The notes under the pieces: generated by a model | The model's input: the letters and a program-made list of their open reading frames with translations, nothing else | Database searches by the model: none | What the model was told of the DNA's origin: nothing | Made by a program: the position numbers and the translations under genes | Shown here: positions 12,001-24,000 of the stretch, in pieces | Numbering within the stretch: position 1 is the stretch's first letter | How the letters are laid out: each line of letters starts with the position of its first letter | Assembly: GCA_020632495.1 (NCBI GenBank) | Contig: JACKFL010000005.1 | Location: 434,001-498,000, forward strand | Reading direction: 5' to 3' | Source of the DNA: Candidatus Omnitrophota bacterium | GTDB taxonomy: Bacteria > Omnitrophota > Gorgyraeia > Zapsychrales > Zapsychraceae | Length of the DNA: 64,000 bases

Positions 12001-15000
12001 GTGATATCCAGACCGGCGATTTCAACTGCCGTGTCGATTGAGGCGTCGTTCATCTCACCGATATTGCTCAATGCCGCCAACTTCGGCGCGGCCATACGCA
12101 GCGCCTCGGTGATCGTCAGCTTGGCCGCATCGACTGTCGCCGTTTGAATGGCGCTCGGCGCAACCGTACGTGTTGCGGCTGCCGCGATACGCGGGGCACT
12201 GGCGGTGATGTTGATCGCGTCCGCCAGCTTTCCGCTTGCGTCGGCTTCGATAGCTTCTACTAAACTCGGGGCGGCTTGTCTGAGTTCCGGCAGGCTGACT
12301 GTGATTTGACGTCCCAAGTCGGTCTTGGCCTTGGCCACTTCCGCCTTGAACGTTGCCTTCTGAGCAGGTGTGATATCCAGACCGGCGATCTCAACGGCCG
12401 TGTCGATTGAGGTGTCGGTCATCTCACCGATATTACTCAATGCCGCCAACTTCGGCGCGGCCATACGCGGCGCCTCGGAGATCGTCAACTTCGCTGCATC
12501 AACGGTCGCGGTTTGAATGGCGCTCGGCGCAGCCGTACGTGTTGCGGCTGCCGCGATACGCGGGGCGCTGGCTGTAATGTTGATCGCGTCCGCCAACTTA
12601 CCGCTTGCGTCAGCTTCGATAGCTTCTACTAAACTCGGGGCGGCTTGTCTGAGTTCCGGCAGGCTGACCGTGATTTGACGTCCCAGATCAGTCTTGGCCT
12701 TGGCCACTTCCGCCTTGAATGTTGCCTTTTGGGCCGGGGTGATATCCAGACCGGCGATCTCAACGGCCGTGTCGATTGAGGCGTCAGTCATCTCACCGAT
12801 ATTGCTCAACGCCGCCAACTTAGGCGCGGCCATACGCGGCGCGTCGGTGATCGTCAGCTTGGCCGCATCAACGGTCGCGGTTTGAATGGCGTTCGGCGCA
12901 ACCGTACGTGTTGCGGCTGCCGCGATACGCGGAGCGCTGGCGGTGATGTTGATCGCATCCGCCAACTTACCGCTTGCGTCGGCTTCGATAGCTTCTACTA
13001 AACTCGGTGCAGCTTGTCTCAGTTCCGGCAGGCTGACCGTGATTTGACGTCCCAGGTCAGTCTTGGCCTTGGCCACTTCCGCCTTGAATGTCGCCTTTTG
13101 GGCCGGGGTGATATCCAGACCGGCGATTTGAACAGCCGTGTCGATTGAGGTGTCGGTCATCTCGCCGATATTGCTCAATGCCGCCAACTTCGGCGCGGCC
13201 ATACGCGGCGCCTCGGTGATCGTCAGCTTGGCCGCATCAACGCTCGCTGTCTGAATGGCGCTCGGCGCAGCCGTACGTGTTGCGGCTGCCGCGATACGCG
13301 AGGCGCTGGCGGTGATGTTGATCGCGTCCGCCAACTTACCGCTTGCGTCGGCTTCGATAGCTTCTACTAAACTCGGGGCGGCTTGTCTGAGTTCCGGCAG
13401 GCTGACCGTGATTTGACGTCCCAGATCGGTCTTGGCCTTGGCCACTTCCGCCTTGAATGTTGCCTTCTGAGCAGGCGTGATATCCAGTCCGGCAATTTGA
13501 ACTGCCGTGTCGATGGAGGTGTCGGTCATCTCACCGATATTGCTCAATGCCGCCAACTTCGGCGCGGCCATACGCGGCGCTTCGGTGATCGTCAGCTTGG
13601 CCGCATCAACGGTCGCGGTTTGAACAGCTGACGGTGTGGATGCGCGGGTAATGGCCGTGATACGCGGGGCACTGGCGGTAATGTTGATCGCGTCCGCCAA
13701 CTTACCGCTTGCGTCGGCTTCGATAGCTTCTACTAAACTCGGGGCGGCTTGTCTCAGTTCCGGCAGGCTGACCGTGATTTGACGTCCCAGGTCAGTCTTG
13801 GCCTTGGCTACCTCCGCCTTGAATGTTGCTTTCTGAGCAGGCGTGATATCCAGTCCGGCAATTTGAACGGCCGTGTCGATTGAGGTGTCGGTCATTTCAC
13901 CGATATTACTCAATGCCGCCAACTTCGGCGCGGCCATACGCGGCGCGTCGGTGATCGTCAACTTGGCCGCATCAACGGTCGCTGTTTGAACAGCTGACGG
14001 GGTGGATGCGCGGGTAATCGCCGCGATACGCGGGGCGCTGGCGGTGATGTTGATCGCGTCCGCCAACTTACCGCTTGCGTCGGCTTCAATAGCTTCTACT
14101 AAACTCGGGGCGGCTTGTCTGAGTTCCGGCAGGCTGACTGTGATTTGACGTCCCAGGTCAGTCTTGGCCTTGGCCACTTCCGCCTTAAATGTTGCCTTTT
14201 GGGCCGGGGTGATATCCAGGCCGGCGATTTGAACAGCCGTGTCGATGGAGGTGTCGGTCATCTCACCGATATTACTCAATGCCGCCAACTTCGGCGCGGC
14301 CATACGCGGCGCTTCGGTGATCGTCAGCTTGGCCGCATCAACGGTCGCGGTTTGAACAGCTGACGGTGTGGATGCGCGGGTAATGGCCGTGATACGCGGG
14401 GCACTGGCGGTAATGTTGATCGCGTCCGCCAACTTACCGCTTGCGTCGGCTTCGATAGCTTCTACTAAACTCGGGGCGGCTTGTCTGAGTTCCGGCAGGC
14501 TGACCGTGATTTGACGTCCCAGGTCAGTCTTGGCCTTGGCCACTTCCGCCTTGAATGTTGCCTTTTGCATCGGTGTGATGTTCAATCCGGCGATCTCGAT
14601 AGCCGTGTCAACCGAAGCGTCACTCATCTCACCGATATTGCTCAACGCCGCCAACTTCGGCGCAGTCATACTCGGCGCGTCCGTGATTGTCAGCTTGGCC
14701 GCATCGACAATTTGCGCCCCACCCTGAATATCAGATGAAGCTGTCTTAGAAGTTTGTACCGTGATGCCAAGTTCTTTGGCGCGGGATCTGATGTCCCGCA
14801 TACGTAAGTGCCCTTCCGCTACAACTTCGTCAAAAAGATTCTCGGTCTGATAATTTCCTTTTCTTCTGTTTTGGATAAAATCAAACATTTGCGGATCAAG
14901 ACTGGGGTTCGCCTCTACGGCCTGTACGATCTGATTACCCAGATTTCTCAATTCCTTACCTTCGGCACCTAAAGCATTTTCCAATGCAAAAGCCCCTTGA

Positions 15001-18000
15001 TGGCGGCGTTCGTGTCGATTGACATTATCAAAACCGGCACCTGTCAAATCATCTGCCAAAAAGACGACCCGATCCTCCTGATTGAATTTGCCTGCCTGCA
15101 GGTGATTGACCTTGCCTAATGCATTATTAGCGGCGGCACCCCAATCAAACGCGACGCCCGCCACTCTCCGCTGACTATCGCCGATTTCGGGAACTATAAT
15201 TGCTAATTCGTCTCGGTTAAGCATGACGGTTTTCACGCCTGACGTCATTTGGGTGGAATGTCCGCCCTCCCACTGCTTCATAAATTGCTTATCCCGTGCT
15301 CCCCGAATCATGTCGGCGGCCACCCATTCGGGAACACTCATCATGGTCGCCATGCTTGTGGAATTCTGACGCGCTAAAAAGTTATCAAAGAAATTATCAG
15401 CTGTGTAGTCACGCAGGGATTTGCCCTTGGCCGTGCCTTGCGGGGTGACATTATTACTTCCGTCTTGTGAGGAGGAGTCGGAACTAGCTGCAATGCCTGA
15501 TTGCGGACGAGCTTGGGTTACGGAAGTTACTGTCGACGTCTTTGCGCTCGACGAATCCACAGCCGCCAATGTTGCGGCGTCCACCGTTTTCAGCTGACCG
15601 GACGTGGAAGCAATATTTACCTGCGGCGCCACAATACCTTGACCCTGAGCAAATGATTGGGCCTCGGCCAAGGCTACGGCTCGCGGCGCCTGTGCCACAC
15701 TGATCACATTCGCATTCTCAACGGATGCATGCAGGATTGCCGTTAACTTACCAACCGTCAGCGGATCCTGAGACTTGCTCGCTCCCGTGACGACCGCTAC
15801 TTTACCTGCGCCAACCGATTCGAAAAGCCCAGGACGTGATCGCTTGCGAATTTGCATGACTTCCACAGGATTATATCGTCCCTCATCCAGACGCTTTTCC
15901 AGGAAGTTGTCAGTAAATGTATCGATTTCCGCCTGACTGAATGTCGGTCGAGTTGTCCCTGAAGCCACAGCCGACGACCGGGCCTCGGCTGCCGCACTGG
16001 TGTTAATAAAGGAAGCCAGATCGGTGAGGACCGTCTCAAATTTACTATCAGCCATTTCTCCGATCGTTTGATCGAACTGCTCCGGAGAAATACGAATGAT
16101 ACCGTTACTGGACGGCATCTGATCCAATCCAGTTGCCTTCAACACGATTTCGGGGGCATCGCTGATGTCCACACCGTAAGACTCCACCCTGGCCAAACTG
16201 CTAATATTACCGGTCGATGTCGATAAATCTCCAGCATTATCTACTACGTAGTTAACGGCCTTCACTTTAACGAATTGTAAATCCTTCTCAACCGGGATAC
16301 TGATGACCGGCGCAACAGCGGTTGTGTCCTGCATTTGCGGACGGAAATCAATGCTGCCTATCCGGGTAATGTTGCCACCGCCGTCAAATTCTACCGGCGA
16401 GCCTTGGGCAACCAGAACATCACCATTAGTATCGATAATATCTGCCGCAACAGTGTCATCCTTACCTACGAGCACAGCCTGTTTGCGGCCGTCGAGTGAG
16501 ATTGCCTTGATACCTTTGTCGAAAGATATTCCTTGCATACTAACGGCCGGTAGCGCCGTTTCACTTTGGCCGGACAGTATGGCACGGTCCGCTCCACCCG
16601 ATCGGGCTGAAACTGCAGGGATAACGTTTCCGTAAACGATGATCGAATTGCCGCTGTTGTTGGCAATCCACGTCGGCCCGGCTTCCACAGGCTCCAAGTT
16701 AGCAGCCAGCATGCTGGCCACCGGATCCGATACGGTAGCAATGATTGCGGATTTCTTACCGGCTGATGTTTCGGCCTTAAACGAGGTCGCAGACCGGTCC
16801 GTATCACGCTGTGTCAAGAAGGCTTGGCGCACGGCATCGGGCAGTGTCGTACTTTGCTTGTCGAGGAAATTGATTCTGGTTCCTGCCGACGTTTGCGTGG
16901 TGGTCATATCGAAACTGGCAGGATCGATGTTCGCCACCATACCCGCCATCTCGAAAGCGTCCTGGTTGCCGATATTACGGGTCGAAACCACCCCAACGTT
17001 CATCTGAATGCGGCGAGTATCCGGCCGCGCGCCGTTGACGGATTGCTCGACCGCTTGCACAATCGAAGCCATTTCTTCGGTGGATTTTGAATCGTCGGCC
17101 AACAGAACCATTTTATGCGGCGGAATGAAGACCGCGGTCACCTTGGCCTGTTCCGCTACGGACTGAATAGCAGCAACATCCGCCGGGGCGAGACCTTGAT
17201 TCGCTTCCATGCCGATAACTTGGTAATTTTGTCCAGATTGAACAGCCTTTCGCAATTGTTGCCGCGCCGCCTGCGGCGTGGGGGTCAACATCGGCGTAAT
17301 CTGCTCCCGGCTGAAGCTGAAGCCACGATCAGCCGCATCCTGGATAGCGCGATTAAACATCTCTTGGGACGGTTGCGGCAATTTGGCAAAATCCGACTTG
17401 CGGGCAGCAAACGCGTTGAGCGTTTGACCCAAATCTTGCACGGATGCCTGCAAATCAATGCCAGATTGGCTTGCCGATGCGGTCCGGACAGGTTCGGAGA
17501 TCTTGATATCGATTTCGGGGCTGAACAGACGCTTGGCATCGCCTTGGGACTTGACCATGCCGCTGATATTTTGGTTACGCAAGGCGTCATTGAACTGAGC
17601 GATTTGGCGCTGTGCATCGTTATCCAGCTGATCGATGCCGCCGGTCCGGTCAAAGACCATGTATGTCTTGCCATCGTCTCCGGCGATCAAACCGTTAAAG
17701 ACGTCACCGTCACCCAACATAGTCGGCAGGCTGGATATCTTCGCGCGATCGGCCGAGGAAACGCCTACCATTGCGACCTCTGTTACCCCGAAGCTTAACG
17801 GGATAAGGCTTCTGACATTCGCCGAGATTTCGTTGTTCAGCGAATCAACCTCTGCGGGTGAAAGCGAGGACGGCACGGAAATAACCGTACTGTTTCCGTT
17901 GGCCATAGCCGTAACCCCGTATTTGCTTCCGGTTTCGGCAATGGCCGTGGCTATCGTGGGCATCAATACTTGCTGGATCTGGCTGCCGACTTCTCCGAAG

Positions 18001-21000
18001 TTTTCCCCACCGTCTTCAACCGGTGCGATAACCGCCATACCGATTTTCATCTTTGGATCAGCCGTAAATTGTGTCGCGAATGATTGTTGACTCGTAATTA
18101 CCCGCGGCGTCCGGGTAGGCAGAGATACTCGTGTACTCATCCGCTCAACTTGGCCGCCTGTCAGCGCCATGGTCGGGGCGGTCAATTTCTGGACGGCGGC
18201 GATCGTAAAGTTGGTGATATTTGCTTCAGCCTGCGGTGCGCGTGCGAACTGAGCCGAAGAAGTACTGCTCAAGATTTCGCTTTGTCTGGTGTTGACATCC
18301 GCCGACAATCCCATTCGCTGCGCCAAGGCCTGTACTTCCGGATCATTCTGCCGCATCGGCACGTTGGAGCGCGTGACTATCGCCGCATTGACAGGCAGCT
18401 TGCTAACTTTAACCGGCTCGTTGGATGTTACATCCCGGATGACCAGTTGTCCCGCTTCATCGTTGGCTTCAAATACAGGGCCTGTCTTTTTCGCCGTTTC
18501 CACAATCCTGTCAAATTCTTGGGTGTTTCTGGCCAAATGAACAAGGATCACCTCACGCGACTGGCTCAACCCCTGGAGCCGCTGTGTGCGCGATACGATG
18601 TCTTGCTCGGCGGGGACAAACGTGGTACCAGCACTCTGTGAAACAGCCGTCTTCTGAACAAAATCGTCAAAGTTGGCTGACGGCGTGGGCACAGACTCGG
18701 TCCGAGCCAAAACAGCCTTTTCCGTTTTCTGTTTGCCTGTTCCCATGTAAGGTGCGATACCGTCTTGCGTATACCGTGCGATTTCCTGGATCCCCTCAGA
18801 CATCAAACCGACATCCGGAGTTTGACTGATCATGGAACGGTATGCCCGATCGATAAGCTTGTCAAAAGTCTCGACTTCACCGGCCCGTACAACTGAATCG
18901 TAGGCAAATGTTTTGGACCCGAGGACTTGTCCTTCTGCCGTAGTGCTGACGATCGTGAGAGCGTACTCCTGATACTGATCGTCGGTTTGCACCAGCGGCT
19001 TCATCGCTTGATAATTCTCATATTGCGAGTCGATCACCATCATGATGTCGCTCAATGACGGGTATTTATTAATCCTTTGGGATCCGATTTGAATGGCCTT
19101 GTAGACCTGCGCGATGCTCGGATTCCGATTGATAAGGTCCTCTCCCACCCGCAAAGCCAATGTTTCATTGAAACCGGTAAAGACCTGTTCGGGGTGCGTT
19201 TGAATTTCTCCGACACCGATAACGGTATCACCCGGAAGCCGGAAGAGATTTGAGGTTAATGTCTTGGCGATAAAGTCGGCGCTGAAGTGATACGAACGTC
19301 TGGTGCCGATGGATCCGTACTGAAGCGATCCCGGCAGGTCTTTGGTGAAGGTAACTCCGTCACCGTCAATGGTTCTGGTGGTCGTACGGACAACCTCCGC
19401 GATTTTTTGACCCCAAGCATCAACGGACATACCCGGCCCGAAACCTAAGTCACCCAGATATTGCTGATCCGCCGCGGAATAGGTATCCCACAGGTCGGAC
19501 TTGTTGACGAACACGTCCTCATTCACGCGCAGGTAAATTTGCGGCTTGCCGTTCTCGCTGGTAATGTTGGCTTTCAACCGCATAAGCAGTTGACCAGTCC
19601 GCGGATTGGCTGCCAGCGCGACATCCGGGAAAGTTCTGGCGGAATATCCGCGAAGTTCCTGCGTAAGCGCCGGGGCTTGAATGTTGAGACCCGGGAAGAC
19701 AATGGTGTCAAGGCGCTGATCACCGATAATCAGGGCGCCACGCTCGGAAACCCCGGAGGATTCAAGCCCAGCGGCCGCCATCGCATTGCGGTCCTGATCC
19801 ACTCTTTTCTGGACAGCGTCTTCCAGGCCGGCCTGATCAGCGAACTTGACCATATCCAGCTCAACATCCTGGATATTCTGACCTTCAGTGGCGGTGACCG
19901 ATGGCGGAACATATGTGTTAGGCCGGCGCTCTGACTTTTTGGCAGTACGCCACTTGGATCCTACCGTAACAGGCTGTCTGATCTGGACAGATTGATCCAA
20001 AGCCGTTTGCACCGCAGGGCTGTCCAAAATTGCGACCTGAACCGCCTCCGGAAGCTCTCCGAAGGCCCGTTGTCCCATCATCGCATTGAAATCTGCTTCG
20101 CGGGTCATCGCAAACTGATCGAGGGCATCCACCGCTGAACTTTGGCCGTAAAGAACCGCCATAAGACTTTCGGTATCCGTACCGCCGGCTTTGATGGTTA
20201 CGACTTGCTGACGCAACCCGCGGGCAAAGTCGCTGTCATCGGTGACAATACCGATCCGCTCAAATTCGTCATCCGTGCTGATCGTGCGGTTGATAATATC
20301 CACTGTTTTCGGATCGTTGAGGACCCGGGCATATTCGGGACTTACGGCCGATGCCACTTCATCCAGACTCTCAAAAACGTCTGCGGTTGACTTGCTCTTG
20401 TTGTCGGCCCGAACCTGGATAATCTGATCAACGAGAACCGGAATTTCTTGTTCGGTAATACCGTCGGTCTGCAGTAACGCTTCTCTTAATTGGAGCTTGG
20501 AAGCCACTTCCAGCCGGGCGGCGGCTTCATTGCGCTTGGCCGACGTCTTGCCTTTATCGCTACCGGATTGCAATTGCTGGATGCGATCTTTGGCCTTACG
20601 TCTTACCGACGGCGTCACGACAGCGCGCACATCCCGCGATTGGTTAAGTTGAATCATGCTGTCGATATCCGTGGTCAGGTTCGGATCCTGATCAAGCAAT
20701 CGTGCAAATTCACGAACGCCTTCCAGAGGACTGTCCGCCATGGCCTTCAGACTGGTAAACACATTCTGGCTGGGATCCTCAATAGCGCTTTGTTTGGCAC
20801 GGCGCACATCCCTGATGATGGGCAAAATACTTTGAGGATTATCGACCCGCGACCAAAGCAAATTATACATTTGGGTATCAGACGCCAACCCAATCTTGGC
20901 AACCGCGATAGTCCGTTGATCGGCGACTGTCGCACTCAGCACGGCCCGATCGCCTAATCTGGGAAGATCGAAACTGGGGACATCCAACGGAGTAAACCCT

Positions 21001-24000
21001 TGGTAACCGGCCCCCGAAGACGCAACAGCACTTACTCCAGTAACATCAGCTGCTGTCGGCATCTCAAAATTTGGTACGTTCAATGGCGTAAATCCCTGGT
21101 CAATGCCGGTGGATGACATAGAAGAGCCGGCCGCCGTAAAGTTGCTCGCACCGGCTGAACCGACACGGTTGGCATAAATACCTCCATTAGCCGCCGTATT
21201 TGCACTTGCCAAGACAGCAGATTCCGACTGAATGCCGGTTTGTGTTACGCTTCTGATGTTAAGATTTCCGACCTGCGTGGAGTTCGCCAACATAGCGGCA
21301 TCGGAAGTGGCGCCTTGACCGGCGCTGGACAAGAACATTCCCGACATCGCCGGCATAATGGTAGTCGGAAAGACGGCGGGCGTGATGATTTCCGTCGTCG
21401 TAACCGGCGGCACGACCGTCGGCTGCAAGGATTGCGTTGTAATAGGTTGAGTGACGGCCGGCTCAAAAGCCCCTGTTGTAGCGGTACCATTTCGCGCTTT
21501 AAGCGGAACGTCCTCGATTCGTTGAATATTCTCAAGCCCTGCGAGACCCCGGCGTTGGAATCCTTGGTCCCGGCCTTCGGCAACTACGGGCTCCTTGGCA
21601 CCTTCGGCTGCCTTCTTGATATCCAGGTTGTCCCGATCATCGCGGTGAATGCGCCGTCTTCCAAGAGCCCCGGCACGATCACGCATGGAAATGACAACGG
21701 GGTCATCTTCGTCACCTCCCGGCGCCGGCTTATCTCCACCTGCCGGCGCAGGTCTTGAGATTCGGACCGGACGGACATCAATAAAGGATAACCGGGCAAT
21801 CATGCGGTCTTGATCCGCCGCTAAAACTTGATCCATGGAACTGCCGATACTCATGGCATCCAGCAGCGCCACTGAATGTGGGACAGCCGTTTGATAATCA
21901 ATGTTGCCGGCATCCGTGAAATCGTGATCCGACGTTACACTGTGGTCAAGACTGGCGATATCAGCTCCGATATCCTGTTGGACATCCAGCTGCGTGGCGG
22001 AAATATCCTGGTCTCCCAAGTCCCCACTGACCGTATCGGCACCAATCCGAACTATACTCATTGTGCCATCATCACCTCTTTCAATCGTGTAGCCGCTGAT
22101 ATCGGTGCCCCCGTCGAATGCCCCCGTAAATGCCTTCTGACTCAAATCTTCTTGTTGCATCGTCGCGGTTGCGACAGGCATGTCAGCCGCCATCCGATCT
22201 GCTACACCCTGCTGATACCCCGGCAATCCATTGAACACCCCGGCTGTTGCCGCCAGGATCAAGGCTCCAGTACCAAGTGTACGGGCCAGCCGTCCTTGGT
22301 CGGCCCCTTCGCCTCCGAATTTGATGCCTTCCAGTCCGCGCAGGTCGGCAACCATCCCTGAGCTGGCCAATTCGGTCTTGGCAGCTTGCCAACCATCCTG
22401 AATTTCGGCGGCAAAACTTGCTTTTACGCCCATATCGGACCGTGCCCGCACCGTAGAAGCACGTGTTATTTCAACAGGCAACCGACGATCGGAGGCGAGG
22501 TTCGGCATTTGCTGCCGATTGATGAACAGTGTGGCTCCGCCGTCGGCCAAGGCAAAACTGTTTCCGGCCAAAATGGCGGAGTCTGCAAAAGCAACACTCT
22601 TGATGGCTCCCTTTTCGACGGAGGTGAGGCCAAACCGCTCAATGGCGCCGCTGACATCCGCCGTGTCAAATTCCTGGGATTCCAACAGGACACTTCCTGA
22701 CTTACCCGTCTTCAGAGCGACAAGCTCAACATCCCGGGCCCCGGAAATAAATTTGGCAATCTTACCCGCGGTCTTCGATACCTCAATACCGCGCCCCGTC
22801 TTGTTACTGTAGTACTGAACGTTGGCCCCAGTATCGATACGCTCAAGATCCTCGGCTCCCATAATCTCGGCCACCAGTCGGCCGGCAACACGTTGCAACT
22901 TGGCATCCGCTACTTTCTGGACACTAGAAGCAAAGTTGGGATCCGATTCCACACGGGCCACAAATGTGGGGGCAACCTCCCGCAATTCATTGAAGCTGAC
23001 CGCAGACGCATCTTTAAACTTTTCGCCCGCCAGTACTAATTCCCCGCCCATGATCGAGGCAGATACGGATTGATTTATTTGACCAGCAAGGCGGTCACTT
23101 GAAGTGATGGCCGCAACAACCCTGGGGGCTACTGCCGTTGCTTCCGACAAGGACACCTCGGCTCCGGATTGGAAGGACGTTTGGATCTTCGCCAATTCTG
23201 CGGTCACGCTCGGATCAAGAGCCGCCCCCTCCGCGTTCTGAGCTGCTATCAAACGCTGTGCCACCGCCGGTTTGAGCCTTATCAATTCACCTATGGCTTG
23301 CAATTTTTCCGGAGCAATATTGGTGGGGCCGACAACCTTCATTGCGGAACTGTTGACGTCGACCAAGGCATTCGCGGCACTTGTGGTGTCACCTGACAAG
23401 CGTAAAATTTGACCGAGATCCTGAATCTGAAGCTGCGGCATGGATTGCAGCGCACCCAAAAGAACATCGGACTGAGCACTTACTCCGGAAACTTCGAGCG
23501 GGGCCGCGATAATGGAACGGTATGCCTTGTCCGAACCGACAGCCTGGACAAGCGGTTGACGAATGTCGTCCCGCAATATGGCCTGGTTTACCAACATCGC
23601 CATCGGATCGCTTTCCATCAAGTTTTCGGCGACTTTGGCCCGTACGTCTAATTTAACGGAATCCGTAATGCTGCGCTCTTTCGCTGCCTGTAGACGTGCG
23701 ACCGCGATCCGCTCGAAATCGTATTCTCCCTGGGCGGTGGTCATAGCCTGTTCAGATGCCGACATGTACTGAGCCGTGGGGAGTTGTTGTTCGATTTCGT
23801 AATCCAGGCTACCCATGCGGATCACCTTGCCAGTTCCGGTCGACTGCGTCGACAAGCCCAATTCGCTACGCGTTTCGACGTTTGCGCGTCTGCTGAAGGA
23901 GGCCTCGCCTTGCTGCTGTTTACTGGTCAACGCTGCCAAGTTATCCTGGTTGATGACCAGCGCGTTATCCTGATTCACCATGGCAAACGCGGCACCGCCC

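Noticed and set aside
463..14708. CRISPR-like or non-coding satellite array
   Set aside because: The unit is 366 bp with no short repeat/spacer structure. Copies are contiguous, and all length changes keep the minus-strand reading frame.
531..14738. Plus-strand ORFs repeated at 366-bp spacing inside the array (for example SQFRQADRDLTSQVGLGLGH)
   Set aside because: They are the antisense shadow of the tandem repeat. They lack ATG starts with ribosome-binding sites, and the minus-strand frame is continuous while these break at many units.
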